Part shown: positions 27,075 to 36,399 of the stretch, one piece after another
Numbering within the stretch: the stretch's first letter is position 1
Layout of the letters: the number at the start of each line of letters is the position of its first letter
DNA from: a virus
Length of the DNA: 64,000 nt
Reading direction: 5' to 3' (one strand)
IMG/VR virus record: IMGVR_UViG_3300025070_000024
Coordinates: 16,917-80,916 of that record
Translations under genes and position numbers: made by a program
The notes under the pieces: generated by a model
Seen by the model: the letters and a program-made list of their open reading frames with translations, nothing else
Database searches by the model: none
What the model was told of the DNA's origin: nothing

Positions 27075-27766
27075 TATTCAGATTTTGATTGTTCAATCGA
27101 ATTTGTTTGGTATCTAGGAGACTCAATAGCCTCTATAATATTCTTTACTGCTAGGTCCACAATCTCTTGGTGAGTGTGGGTTGCAAGCTCGCAATCTAGG
27201 GACGAAGATAGGTTAATCTGTACCGGATTGCGAATATAGTCGACGAATACCGTTTTTAATATATACTTTTCGCCATCCTGGAAGACTCTTATTTCGTCAT
27301 CATGGATGAATCCAGAAGGTGCTACTTTGCTGGGTTTGGCGAAAGGATTCTCTATATGAGAATACATTTGATCTTGCTCTACTATACGAAGTTCCCGCTT
27401 AACTAAACTATCTGACGTGCTAACTGCAGTCTTACAATTATTAGTATGAAACTCTATTCTAGCATTGATTAAAAACATGTAGTCTACCGGAAGGTCGAAG
27501 TTCACAAACTCCAAAGCAGAGTTTGGAACAACGCCATCCGTGTAGTCTACCGTAATAACTAAGCGCAGGTCATCAACACGTTTTTGCAACTTGCTGAATC
27601 CGAGCTTTTTGCTATCAAATACAGGTGCCAAGCGATGCTTTATATATCGATCCTGAGCGCGGTTTAACCAAAAGTCAACCTCTTCAGGAAGGAAGTAATC
27701 GTAAACTGAGGATGCTACCTTTTGCAATCCCTGGTCTACGGCATAGTGCATCTCTTGTACAGTCAT
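27074..27766 (-). CDS. Ring/head-completion protein of the crAss-like type
   Basis: This is a 230-residue protein. The helical start (TVQEMHYAVDQGLQKVASS), the segment FLPEEVDFWLNRAQDRYIKH near residues 25-44, FDLPVDYMFLINARIE in the middle and the near-C-terminal HTHQEIVDLAVKNIIEAIES are a pattern I recognise from neck proteins of Bacteroidota phages. It would join portal and tail rings. Its place two genes after the capsid gene fits. Confidence 0.65.
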   Translation of the reverse strand: MTVQEMHYAVDQGLQKVASSVYDYFLPEEVDFWLNRAQDRYIKHRLAPVFDSKKLGFSKLQKRVDDLRLVITVDYTDGVVPNSALEFVNFDLPVDYMFLINARIEFHTNNCKTAVSTSDSLVKRELRIVEQDQMYSHIENPFAKPSKVAPSGFIHDDEIRVFQDGEKYILKTVFVDYIRNPVQINLSSSLDCELATHTHQEIVDLAVKNIIEAIESPRYQTNSIEQSKSE

Positions 27767-28573
27767 TTATGCGTAAGCCTTTAGTTTGGCTTTTATAGAA
27801 GTTAAAACATTGGAGTTCTTCTTATCCTTCAAAAACAAAATTGCTGCCTCCATAGAGTCTCCTAAAGATACATCTCCGTCGAGTATTGTATTCCCTACTT
27901 TTCTCAATACTTCTGTAGTCAGGCATTCGTTAATCAAAGACGTCAAGTCTAAGTTTTTATCTGTAACGATATCTAGGAAGTACTGAGGGTTGTCCTCAAG
28001 AAGTTCTTCTAACTGCAGCTCCTTCTCCTCAGCTTTTAAGTCTTTTGGTTTGTATCCATAGATAATAAGAACCTTGTCCATACGGTCAGAGTTGTCAGAA
28101 AGCTTGATATACTCCTTGTAAGCACTCTTACGTAAGTCTAAGCCCATCTTAGCCTGCTTCAGCTCTCTGCGGTTATCAGACAAGTAATACTGATGCTTCT
28201 TACTAGCAGACAAGTCTTCTTCATCCTGCACCACATATGGGTGGGCTAAAGCAAATTTGTAGCGAATAAAATCAGCACGGTTCAAAGGGTAGCCCTCTTC
28301 GTCTACTCCAATTTCTAAATCGACACCTCCCATAGGAATTTCCACTGTGAGATTCAGGTAGTAGTCTTTACAGGCTCTACCAAAGTTTGGGTCTTCTGCG
28401 CTTACGCCTAAAACTTCTGGCAGCAACTTTCGCTGTTCCGCAAAAGTCAGACCTCTAATGATATCACCGCTTCCGGTGTAAACAGATCCAATACGACGTT
28501 TGGCTTCGGTGTAAATGTCATCCGGAAGGTTTGTAGGGTTCGGGCGACGGTTAAGTGTAACTATATGTGACAT
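27767..28573 (-). CDS. Hypothetical head/neck-region protein
   Basis: This 268-residue protein starts MSHIVTLNRRPNPTNLPDDI. A longer frame begins upstream in the terminator, so the ATG at 28573 is preferred. The N-terminal third is mixed, and the rest is charged and helical (KKHQYYLSDNRRELKQAKMG, then EEKELQLEELLEDNPQYFLD). It lies between the capsid protein and a ring protein, a place often used by head-completion or assembly proteins. No family is recognised. Confidence 0.55.
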   Translation of the reverse strand: MSHIVTLNRRPNPTNLPDDIYTEAKRRIGSVYTGSGDIIRGLTFAEQRKLLPEVLGVSAEDPNFGRACKDYYLNLTVEIPMGGVDLEIGVDEEGYPLNRADFIRYKFALAHPYVVQDEEDLSASKKHQYYLSDNRRELKQAKMGLDLRKSAYKEYIKLSDNSDRMDKVLIIYGYKPKDLKAEEKELQLEELLEDNPQYFLDIVTDKNLDLTSLINECLTTEVLRKVGNTILDGDVSLGDSMEAAILFLKDKKNSNVLTSIKAKLKAYA

Positions 28574-28604
28574 ATCTATTGTAACTAATGGGTTTCTAGG
28601 AATG

Positions 28605-28640
28605 AAAAAGGGGAGAGGGTACATTTCCCTCCCCCCTTTC
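28605..28640 (-). terminator. Intrinsic terminator after the major capsid gene
   Basis: Read on the minus strand, a run of G's followed by AGGG pairs over a seven-base loop with CCCTCTCCCC to give a stem of about ten pairs with one G-U, followed by TTTTT. It lies 18 bases after the capsid stop and before the next start at 28573. Confidence 0.75.
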
Positions 28641-28658
28641 TCGGTTTTGTAAGTCTAA

Positions 28659-30089
28659 TTAAGACTTAGTGCACTCTAAGTGCAAGCAATTGGTAGCGCG
28701 ACGAATCGCAACACCACACTCCTTCATGAAGTGGACAGAAGATCCGTCAACATCAGTAGCGCGGAGAGCGTTACCACCAAATCCTGGAGGAACACTAGCA
28801 CCTGCAACTGCCCAACGAATCAGCTCACGTCCCTTACGAGAAATGTACTGAACATTCTTCTCTCCATCGTATGTGCTCATATCGAGGAAGATCATCCGAT
28901 AGCTCTCCATAGGGAGACCAGTGACCGGGTGACGATCAGCATTCAACGCACGAGCACCATGGTCAAACAAGGGCAAGTGGCGAACAGTGATGGTATGACC
29001 ATCAATGTGCTGATAAGAAGTAAAGAAGCCACCAAGCTGCAAGTTGCTTCCGCTTCCGCTGATAAAGCTACCTGGGTCAGTGTTCTTAATGTATTGTCCT
29101 GAGCTAATCTCAGACTTCATAGCATTGTCGAACTCTTCCATTCCACCGATACCAGTGAACAGAACGATGTTCATCTGCTGAGCATCGGTAGCTCCATACA
29201 GAGCATCACGAACAACAGACTTCAACTTAGAAGCAGTCAACTGAGAGTATGTATCCACGTTAGGAATCTGCTCAAGCACACCAGAACCAATGGTAATTGG
29301 CTTGCCGTTGTCATCCTTCAAGTGAATAAGTCCGTTAGCATCACGGTTGTACTGGCTGTACCACAGTGCATACTCAGACTCTTCCTTCCAACGCAACATA
29401 TGCTGATACTCCTCAAAGTCGTACCACAAGTTGGTTGAGCGTCCACCAACATTGAACTCGAAGTTCACAACGCGATCAGGCATGTTGCCTTCATACGCAT
29501 AAGACTTACGGATCAAGCTGATTTGGTTACGCATCTTGGAAGGAGCAACCCAATGGCTTTCGTTTCCGCGAGATCCGCTCATTGCAGCTGGAGCATACAA
29601 TTGAACAAACATCTTGTTTACGAAAGTGTCAGAAGCAGCAGTTGCTGCACCATCGGAAGCAACAAGCTGAACGCTATACTCATAGCCGTCGGCTACGGGA
29701 GTAGGGTCATCCATCACACGCACTTGAGTTCCATCAGGAGCCTCCAAGATGTATTGACGCACGAACCAACGCTCAGGGAACGTTAACTTGATCCGGGTGT
29801 GGTTTGCACCTTGACCAGATTGTCCAGTACACTCAACAGCCTTGTTCATACGACCCATAACTGGGTAATCGTACTCAACGTCGTTGATGTATTTAGTAGC
29901 GCCCATGCCTTCAGTTAAAAAGCTAAGCGGGAAACGCTTGTCTTCTTGACCAGAGAGATGAGTGATAACAGGAGACAGCACATCAGGCTGAGTGAGGAGA
30001 GCAGCAGCTAAGCTGTTCTCGTCAGTCATCGAGGAGCTGTTAAAGGTGTCTTCGTATAGACGAAGTTTTTTCAAGTTGTCTGCGGACAT
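28659..30089 (-). CDS. Major capsid protein
   Basis: This is a 476-residue protein. The C-terminal segments (YRMIFLDMSTYDGEKNVQ, ELIRWAVAGASVPPGF, SSVHFMKECGVAIRRATNC) match the C-terminal region of major capsid proteins of crAss-like and related Bacteroidota phages, which have the HK97 fold. Position is classic: terminase, portal, scaffold, capsid. A strong terminator follows, which would allow higher transcript levels for this gene than for the genes behind it. The start is preceded by A/T-rich sequence without a ribosome binding motif. Confidence 0.8.
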   Translation of the reverse strand: MSADNLKKLRLYEDTFNSSSMTDENSLAAALLTQPDVLSPVITHLSGQEDKRFPLSFLTEGMGATKYINDVEYDYPVMGRMNKAVECTGQSGQGANHTRIKLTFPERWFVRQYILEAPDGTQVRVMDDPTPVADGYEYSVQLVASDGAATAASDTFVNKMFVQLYAPAAMSGSRGNESHWVAPSKMRNQISLIRKSYAYEGNMPDRVVNFEFNVGGRSTNLWYDFEEYQHMLRWKEESEYALWYSQYNRDANGLIHLKDDNGKPITIGSGVLEQIPNVDTYSQLTASKLKSVVRDALYGATDAQQMNIVLFTGIGGMEEFDNAMKSEISSGQYIKNTDPGSFISGSGSNLQLGGFFTSYQHIDGHTITVRHLPLFDHGARALNADRHPVTGLPMESYRMIFLDMSTYDGEKNVQYISRKGRELIRWAVAGASVPPGFGGNALRATDVDGSSVHFMKECGVAIRRATNCLHLECTKS

Positions 30090-30109
30090 GTGTAGTAATT
30101 ATATAAAGG

Positions 30110-31222
30110 TTAGAGTAGTTCAGATAAACTGGGCAGCTTATTGCCTTTACTAGAGTTTTGTGTACCACCTTTCATCCGTTTGGAAGCAGGCTGGTTGTTC
30201 TGCAAACGCTTCTTGAGATTCTGAGCCTTTTGAGTTGCTTTAACGCCTTGAACTAACTTGTTCAAGTCAAACTTTTTATAGAGTAAATACTCCATAGCCA
30301 GTTGAGTTTCTAAATCCATTCCTTCTTGATCAAGCATGCGCTGTGTGCGTCCTTGATTGTCTTTGGCATCACTCATCCAAGAATAAAACTTAGACTTGTC
30401 AGATTCAGGAACTGTGAATCCTCGTAGCTCGCCTTGCTTAATAGTATCTTGAATATTGACCCATTGCTGCTGCACTTGTTGCTGATATTGCTCAGCTTCT
30501 TTCCTTTGAGACTCAACCACATTTTTGGCTTGGCGCTCTTGAATGACCTTCAATTTAGACAAACCGCGATTAGCATGTTTTTCTAAAATACCTGCATCAA
30601 TGTAATCTTGAACAGTTTCTGAAATTTCTTCCTCGCTGTAATTCATCATACGCAGATGTTCTTGAACTACTGCACGTTGGGTGCTTACGTCGTCTGCTTC
30701 AATTTCTAGGGAGTTGTAATCCACTGTTGGTGAAGAAGCTTGGAAGTATTTTTTGGGGTCGCCGCCGTTGTAGCGAAACTGCAAATACTCTTGAACATCT
30801 GGAAACTGAGAAAATACAGAGTCTAGTTGCTCTTTTGCCATCTCTCCCGCTACAGTTTGAGTAAACTGTGCTACTCCATCGTAGTCTTCGGTAAAATCGC
30901 CTACTACATCGTAACCCATTTTCTCTTTCAGAACATCGATTACCGTAAGGCTATCTGAAGCATCCTCATCTTCTCGCTCAGATTCGATAGGAGCTTCAGG
31001 TGTGTTTTCTGTGTTATCGACTTTTTCAGGTTCTGAAACTTCTTCAGGTTGTTCCGCAACACTTTCTTCTGATACCTCAGCTTCTGGTAAGGAATTCTCT
31101 GCTTCTTCAGGTACCGATGATTCGGCTGAAACCTCCTGTTCTAACACCGGAGCAGGCGCTTTGTCATCAATAAGGTTATTGAATGACACTTGGCTTAAAT
31201 CAAGCTTTATTTCTTCTGACAT
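30110..31222 (-). CDS. Scaffold-like acidic coiled-coil protein
   Basis: This is a 370-residue protein. The first 100 residues are very acidic and disordered (many E, S, P). The middle and C-terminal half is helical and glutamine-rich with coiled-coil character (QRKEAEQYQQQVQQQWVNI), and the C-terminus is basic (KRLQNNQPASKRMKGGTQ). Acid-rich start, coiled coil and basic end together, between portal and capsid, are what one expects of a head scaffolding protein that binds the capsid shell with its C-terminus. No protease domain is seen. Confidence 0.65.
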   Translation of the reverse strand: MSEEIKLDLSQVSFNNLIDDKAPAPVLEQEVSAESSVPEEAENSLPEAEVSEESVAEQPEEVSEPEKVDNTENTPEAPIESEREDEDASDSLTVIDVLKEKMGYDVVGDFTEDYDGVAQFTQTVAGEMAKEQLDSVFSQFPDVQEYLQFRYNGGDPKKYFQASSPTVDYNSLEIEADDVSTQRAVVQEHLRMMNYSEEEISETVQDYIDAGILEKHANRGLSKLKVIQERQAKNVVESQRKEAEQYQQQVQQQWVNIQDTIKQGELRGFTVPESDKSKFYSWMSDAKDNQGRTQRMLDQEGMDLETQLAMEYLLYKKFDLNKLVQGVKATQKAQNLKKRLQNNQPASKRMKGGTQNSSKGNKLPSLSELL

Positions 31223-31227
31223 CTATA

Positions 31228-31260
31228 CAAAAGTATTATTTATACCAATAATTAGGACAA
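31228..31260 (-). promoter_or_regulatory. Candidate Bacteroidota-type promoter upstream of scaffold
   Basis: On the minus strand the 8-mer TACTTTTG at 31235-31228 fits the Bacteroidota -7 consensus TAnnTTTG, and a TTG at 31260-31258 lies 22 bases upstream, near the expected place of the -33 element. The -7 box ends only five bases before the scaffold ATG, so a transcript from it would be leaderless or nearly so. A chance match is possible in A/T-rich DNA. Confidence 0.35.
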
Positions 31261-31292
31261 CTCTGAATACCTATAAAAACCTGTTTATTATA

Positions 31293-33482
31293 TCAACTTT
31301 TTGAACGCGCAGCGTCTACTTTCTTACGTTCTATTTCTAATCTTTGACGATCAATGTCGTCTCGCCGACCATTCCCATCCGCATCGCTGCTCACTTTAGT
31401 AGCGACTTTCATTCGTTCCACCTCTAGTTTGACCACGCGGTCTTTCTCGTTTTGGTCTGCCTCAAATGCCTGCTGCTGATTCTGAATCTGTTGTTGAGCC
31501 TCAGCTACTTGCTGTTGTTGCTGTTGTTGCATCTCTTGTTGCATCTTCTGAAGCTCTTTTTGCTTTTCGTCTACCTCTTGTAAGAGCTTTTTGACTTTAC
31601 TGAAGTTGTTACTATCAATAATTTCAGCAACTGTTGCTGGTTGCTGACCATTTTGAGCAAACGCCATAGCCAATCCTTTAAGCTGTTGCAGCTTATCCAT
31701 TTCACGACTACTGCTTTTGACAAAGACTCCGTACTCAGACTCTTGATACTCTTCGGGATCGATATTGAGCAAGGCAGTTCTTAAATCGCTCGCGACATAC
31801 GTCATCTTTTTTCCGTCTCTCCAGGCAATCTTGCTTGTGTCTAGCAACCCAGCATACTCACGCTCCATAAAAGCCTCAAACCTTCTAAATATTTCTTCAG
31901 AAATAACTGAAGATTGGAAAATAGCGCGTTCGGTAGTGCCAACGCCGTCTGAAGAATTGACCTGACCCTTACGCTGCCTAGAAACACCGACCATTTCTTC
32001 CCACTCTGTCTTAATGGCTTGAAGAAGCTGGAACTGGGCAGCGATATATTGCCCCAAAGACATATCCAATACTTGGTACTGGTTAAATGTAACCCTCTCT
32101 CTGTTTTTGCCCTCTGCAGTAGAATCAACAAAAGCAAATCCCATGGCATCAGCGTAGTACATGAATTTTTCCTCATCCCAGCCGTGTCGTTTTGGGATAG
32201 TATTCATTTCCATAAGCATAATCTTGTCCTTGTTTTTAGCAATGGACAATTCTAAGCGGTAGTGGAAGACATTGTACAAGACCTGGTAGGCCAAGCCCAT
32301 AGAAATGATAGATATGCTGTCAGAGTGCCTGTTACTGTATACTCTGCCATTGTAGGGCATCTTACACACAGACAAGTTGTTCATTTCGTTGCGTTGCACA
32401 ACATGGGGATTCATACTGACATAAATGTTATTGTCAATTTGATATCCTTCCCAAACCTCATTTACCCAGAAATATTTTATTTCTTGGCCCTCGTCTTTTT
32501 TGTACGTTTCGTCGACCACCATCTCTTGAGGAGATCCCATCTCATCTGTATAGGATAGAATGCCAACTCTAGCAAAACTCTTCCAACAAACATGAAGCAC
32601 TTCCACCATCCGATCACTTTCGTCATCTTCCGGCTTGTTGACGAACATGCTTTGGTGTCCTCCGTAGCCATCTCTATATTTTCCATGAGGAGCTTCTAAA
32701 TTGTCGATGTCTTTAGGAGACAGCACATCGTAAAAACGATCAACTACCTCATTTACACTCATAATCTTGCGACGCACAACCCAATCAGCGTCTTCAATGT
32801 AGTCCGTATCAGGAGACTTCTCATAGTCGATATCCAAGGGGCTTACGACTTGATAGTCCACATCATTCATGCATACATCCTTATAGGTGTAGCATTCACC
32901 GGCAACTAACCAGTCGAAAAACAATTTTTGAATGTTGTCTTCTAGACCGAGCCAGTCAAAAAGATAGTTCAGTGCTTCCTGACCTACAATGGCTCTAGAG
33001 TCTCTGTAGTTAGAAAGAACTTGTTCCTGATAGTTCTTAGGGTCTTCTTCTGGAGCGTCAGGTTCTTCTCCTTTAGCTTTGCTCATCTCTGAAACAAAAA
33101 TCTGTTCCAGATATTCTTGGTACTGCTTCTGCCGATACTGGTCAAATCGTGATTGTATGTCTGCATTGCGAACAACTACTTGGTATGCTTGGGGACGCTT
33201 TGCTTTTTCTCCTAGCAGTAAGTCTACGACAGGCTTTAGGATATTATAATTGCGTAATCGCGCAGGGAAGTTCTTCTTAGCCCAAGCCTCGCTATTGTAG
33301 GGGTTTGTAACATAGTTGTAATCAGACTCCTGAATATTACCGTTGTAAGCCTCGTAATACTTTTGAGTAGTATGTTTGGTGCTACTACTAAATGCAGACC
33401 TATTAATAAAAGCCCTTATAGTGTCTTTAGCCCAATCTTTGGTTTTACGTGATCGGGGGACTTTTTGTTTAGGTATATGCAT
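31293..33482 (-). CDS. Portal protein
   Basis: This is a 729-residue protein, the right size for the portals of crAss-like phages. The N-terminal region has helical and aromatic segments (FPARLRNYNILKPVVDLLLG) typical of the portal wing. Residues about 240-260 carry conserved-looking aromatics, and the C-terminal 90 residues are a glutamine-rich coiled coil (KELQKMQQEMQQQQQQQ) ending in a charged helix, the usual barrel/crown end of portals. It lies directly after terminase. It forms the dodecameric DNA entry ring. The assignment uses size, order and general features rather than a catalytic motif. Confidence 0.75.
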   Translation of the reverse strand: MHIPKQKVPRSRKTKDWAKDTIRAFINRSAFSSSTKHTTQKYYEAYNGNIQESDYNYVTNPYNSEAWAKKNFPARLRNYNILKPVVDLLLGEKAKRPQAYQVVVRNADIQSRFDQYRQKQYQEYLEQIFVSEMSKAKGEEPDAPEEDPKNYQEQVLSNYRDSRAIVGQEALNYLFDWLGLEDNIQKLFFDWLVAGECYTYKDVCMNDVDYQVVSPLDIDYEKSPDTDYIEDADWVVRRKIMSVNEVVDRFYDVLSPKDIDNLEAPHGKYRDGYGGHQSMFVNKPEDDESDRMVEVLHVCWKSFARVGILSYTDEMGSPQEMVVDETYKKDEGQEIKYFWVNEVWEGYQIDNNIYVSMNPHVVQRNEMNNLSVCKMPYNGRVYSNRHSDSISIISMGLAYQVLYNVFHYRLELSIAKNKDKIMLMEMNTIPKRHGWDEEKFMYYADAMGFAFVDSTAEGKNRERVTFNQYQVLDMSLGQYIAAQFQLLQAIKTEWEEMVGVSRQRKGQVNSSDGVGTTERAIFQSSVISEEIFRRFEAFMEREYAGLLDTSKIAWRDGKKMTYVASDLRTALLNIDPEEYQESEYGVFVKSSSREMDKLQQLKGLAMAFAQNGQQPATVAEIIDSNNFSKVKKLLQEVDEKQKELQKMQQEMQQQQQQQVAEAQQQIQNQQQAFEADQNEKDRVVKLEVERMKVATKVSSDADGNGRRDDIDRQRLEIERKKVDAARSKS

Positions 33483-33493
33483 TTTCGGTATTA

Positions 33494-35497
33494 TTAGAAG
33501 AAGTCACGATTAAAAAAGCTGTTGGCGTCATTCTGCTCTGCTTTTTCGACTTCTAAATTAGATAAGTCTTTCAAGTGGAACATACCTACAAGCATTGCAG
33601 ATACCCTGTCAAAGTTACCTCTAGAGTTGTATTTAATTAGTTCGTCTATTAATGCAATATCGTATATATAGTGCAAGTTTAACTTAGCTTCTCCTGTTTC
33701 TGTCTTGCCCCTCTTAGTCTTCAACCAGTCTCGTAAGTACAGCTCTGCTTGGCTTTTACGCTCTTTGCTACCCATGCTCATGCCGTACTTTCTTCCAAGC
33801 TTTTTGATTTTAACATTTTCAGATTTGTCAAAAATCTCAGCTTCTGGCATAAGCATATGTAGTTGCTTTGTACGCTTAGCGTATGGTATTACTTCTCCCC
33901 GGTCATTCTCAAATCCTATACGGGCGTTATAATACTCTGAAAGCAAAAATAGTGAATTATTGTATTCATCCTGAGAATCTGGTCGTCCTACATAAGATGC
34001 TACAATCATATCGTCAGGACTTGAGATAGAATTGACTCTTTTTATTACATAAGCTGCTCCCAAAGAAGTGCCGTAGCCATCTTGTGCATACGGGTCGTGG
34101 ACAATAATGTACAGATCGTCAGGTGTAGATCCTTGCGAGTATGGTGCTTGGTAAATCACTACGCATCCTCGGATATCATCTCCTTTTTGAGCAGGAAACT
34201 TTTCTATAGGGCGCAGCATGTCATCTGGCATAAACTTTAGACCTTTTTTGCCTGTGATTAGTTTGCCTGCAACACCAATATTCCTGTAAGCCCCAGAGCG
34301 CATGAGTTCATTGCGCCATTCTAAAAGTTGAGCAGAAGGAAATATGTTAGAGGTGTGCTGCATAAACGCCTCCTTAGGTGTAAAGGGATACTCTGTAATA
34401 TGCTTATCTAAAACACCTCCGTCTTTTGTGTCTCTCTTAATCTGCTCACGTCGTGCTTCTTCAGCTTGCTTTGCATTCTCGATATTACTGTTGCCCTGGT
34501 TGTCCATGTACCCCACCATGTTTTTGTAGGCTGGAAAAAAGAACCCGCAGTTAGAATGCTCTGAGCCATTGTCCCAAGTATTTTGTACAGGTAAAAGATT
34601 GTATGCTAGAGGGTTATAAAACATTGACTCAAAGTCTATAGTTCCACCAGACATGTCTCCACCAGTACCAAACAAAATCATTTGGCCTGTTGTAATTCCG
34701 CCATCCTCAACTGTCGGCTTAGTTGCCAAAAATGAAGCTTTGAGGTTGTCGAAAGCTCCGCACTCCTCGAATATCACAATGCTTGCATCTTTACCACGAG
34801 CTGCATCAGGGTTGTCTTTAAATGTAATGGCTTCGACTTCGGATTTATAGCCCTTCTCAATAGGCTGCCCACCGACGTACTCTAAAAAGCTAGCCCTTCT
34901 GTGATTCTGCTTATCGACAACTTGTCGTCGCTTGCCCCAGCCGGTATGCTCGTTTAAGAAGTTCATATTGTCGGTAACCATAGCCATGATTCCCTTCGGG
35001 TACAAGTACTTTTTGTCAAACGCACAAAGTAAAGTGTAGCTGTTTCGATCATTATTGAACGTGTTAGCTACTAAAGCAGCATTCTTGTATGAAAATCCCT
35101 TACGTCTAGCTTTACCTACTATCAAATGCCGACCTCCAGACATAAACTCAGGGTCGACAACAGTCGAAAGGTTTAAGCTTTTGTATTTATCTGCAGTAAT
35201 GCCTTCTCTGGCAATGTTTTGCAGCCAAAAGTATTCGTAGTCTCCATCCCAGAAGTTTGGGAAAGCAACAATCTTTTTATTTCCCTTAGCGGTCAGTTTA
35301 ATCTGAACGAAGTTCAGGTAGAAGTAGTGGTGACCGGTAATGGTTGTGTCTCCTACAGTATAGCCGTGGGTACAACGACGAAGTCGTTCGGCCCAGTACT
35401 CATAATGACCTGCGGTTCCTTCTGGCTGGCTACAATAGTACCCATGCTTCAGGAAGTGTTGAGCGTCACGACAAAACTCTTGAGTATTGACCAGCAT
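33494..35497 (-). CDS. terL: Terminase large subunit
   Basis: This is a 667-residue protein. The ATPase motif I is unusual, VGKARRKGFSYK (residues about 128-138), the form seen in crAss-like and other Bacteroidota phage terminases rather than GxxxxGKS. The Walker B is SIVIFEECG (about 240-248). The nuclease half carries acidic residues at IIVHDPYAQDGYG, at RIGFENDRGEV and near NFDRVSAMLV. It pumps DNA into the head and cuts it. It overlaps the presumed small subunit gene by one base and is followed by the portal gene. Confidence 0.85.
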   Translation of the reverse strand: MLVNTQEFCRDAQHFLKHGYYCSQPEGTAGHYEYWAERLRRCTHGYTVGDTTITGHHYFYLNFVQIKLTAKGNKKIVAFPNFWDGDYEYFWLQNIAREGITADKYKSLNLSTVVDPEFMSGGRHLIVGKARRKGFSYKNAALVANTFNNDRNSYTLLCAFDKKYLYPKGIMAMVTDNMNFLNEHTGWGKRRQVVDKQNHRRASFLEYVGGQPIEKGYKSEVEAITFKDNPDAARGKDASIVIFEECGAFDNLKASFLATKPTVEDGGITTGQMILFGTGGDMSGGTIDFESMFYNPLAYNLLPVQNTWDNGSEHSNCGFFFPAYKNMVGYMDNQGNSNIENAKQAEEARREQIKRDTKDGGVLDKHITEYPFTPKEAFMQHTSNIFPSAQLLEWRNELMRSGAYRNIGVAGKLITGKKGLKFMPDDMLRPIEKFPAQKGDDIRGCVVIYQAPYSQGSTPDDLYIIVHDPYAQDGYGTSLGAAYVIKRVNSISSPDDMIVASYVGRPDSQDEYNNSLFLLSEYYNARIGFENDRGEVIPYAKRTKQLHMLMPEAEIFDKSENVKIKKLGRKYGMSMGSKERKSQAELYLRDWLKTKRGKTETGEAKLNLHYIYDIALIDELIKYNSRGNFDRVSAMLVGMFHLKDLSNLEVEKAEQNDANSFFNRDFF

Positions 35498-36060
35498 CAG
35501 TCTTCAAACATTCCTTTTTTACCTCCTCCCTTAATCCGAGTATCACTGGCTTGCTCTTTCTTTATTTTCTCTTCTAGGGTCGAGATGTTGTCTATTACCT
35601 TAGGCAGCTTTTCTCCGATTTCTAGCATTCGTTGCACACTACGCACTAATCCGTCTAAGTCCTCAACTTCATCTTGCTTTAGCTCTCTCTCTATACGTAT
35701 ACGCAATGTGTCAATAAGCCTTGAACTGGTCAACAAACCTTCACGGATCGAGGTCAGTGTTTTAATTGTTGGAGTCTGTGCAAATTTGAGATACTTCTCA
35801 ATGGCTGCTTGCACTTTGAGATCTGGGACGTAGTCCTCCGCCAAACCTAAATCTTTACTTACCCGGATCAACCGCTCGTCAGAAGCATAAATAGCATAAG
35901 GGCTTTTGTGGTCGTGCATAAAATAGATGTACGCCAACTCCCGCACACAACCTTGCTTACTTTGACTTCTGTCACGTTTATACAAAGCTTTGAACTCTGG
36001 TATCAGCTGCACTTCGGGGTCAGGAACGACCTTAAACTTTTCTTCTCTTAGTAAGCGCAT
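35497..36060 (-). CDS. Terminase-small-subunit-like protein
   Basis: This is a 187-residue protein. The segment GCVRELAYIYFMHDHKSPYA and later PTIKTLTSIREGLLTSS, with a C-terminus DTRIKGGGKKGMFED, match a conserved protein next to the large terminase in Bacteroidota phages. It lacks a clear helix-turn-helix, so the small-terminase role is inferred from context. It begins inside the end of the IHF-like gene and ends at the terL start. Confidence 0.6.
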   Translation of the reverse strand: MRLLREEKFKVVPDPEVQLIPEFKALYKRDRSQSKQGCVRELAYIYFMHDHKSPYAIYASDERLIRVSKDLGLAEDYVPDLKVQAAIEKYLKFAQTPTIKTLTSIREGLLTSSRLIDTLRIRIERELKQDEVEDLDGLVRSVQRMLEIGEKLPKVIDNISTLEEKIKKEQASDTRIKGGGKKGMFED

Positions 36061-36265
36061 GATTGAGGTTGTATAAACGCCTAGGTTTCACATAAAACTT
36101 GCCTAAGTATGGCATACGTACTTGAGAAAAGTCTCCCTTCTCCATAGTCTGGCAAAGAAACTTAAACTGGCTCTCTACTATATCCTGAATCTCTACCAGG
36201 CTCCCACCATTCTCCTCTACAATCTCTAAGCAGATTTCTTTTTTTATTTTATTCGTTCTAGCCAT
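36032..36265 (-). CDS. IHF/HU-like DNA-binding protein
   Basis: This 77-residue protein begins MARTNKIKKEICLEIVEENG, with FLCQTMEKGDFSQVRMPYLG and KFYVKPRR near the end. The segment MPYLGKFYVKP is the phage version of the beta-arm region of IHF/HU-type proteins, and short IHF-like genes at this place are a feature of crAss-like phages. It probably bends DNA in packaging or replication. It is about 15 residues shorter than host HU. Confidence 0.65.
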   Translation of the reverse strand: MARTNKIKKEICLEIVEENGGSLVEIQDIVESQFKFLCQTMEKGDFSQVRMPYLGKFYVKPRRLYNLNHALTKRRKV

Positions 36266-36359
36266 ATATAGTATAGTCTAATAAATAGCAAAACTCCCCT
36301 ATAGAAAGTTGACTGTCGTACTGCACACATTGAAGACTCATCAGAGATGCTATACGCAT
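36258..36359 (-). CDS. Very small possible gene
   Basis: An open frame of 33 residues starts at the only in-frame ATG (MRIASLMSLQCVQYDSQL) and ends YTIYG, overlapping the IHF-like start by eight bases. The frame stays open upstream into the neighbouring gene, so a non-ATG start near 36400 is possible. It is the only reading frame that fills the gap between 36265 and 36400. Support is weak. Confidence 0.35.
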   Translation of the reverse strand: MRIASLMSLQCVQYDSQLSIGEFCYLLDYTIYG

Positions 36360-36399
36360 CTCAAAACTCAGAACTACGTCCAGGTCGTACAGCTCATAA

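Noticed and set aside
35219-35833. 204-residue plus-strand open frame
   Set aside because: It is antisense to terminase genes with clear motifs and coupled starts.
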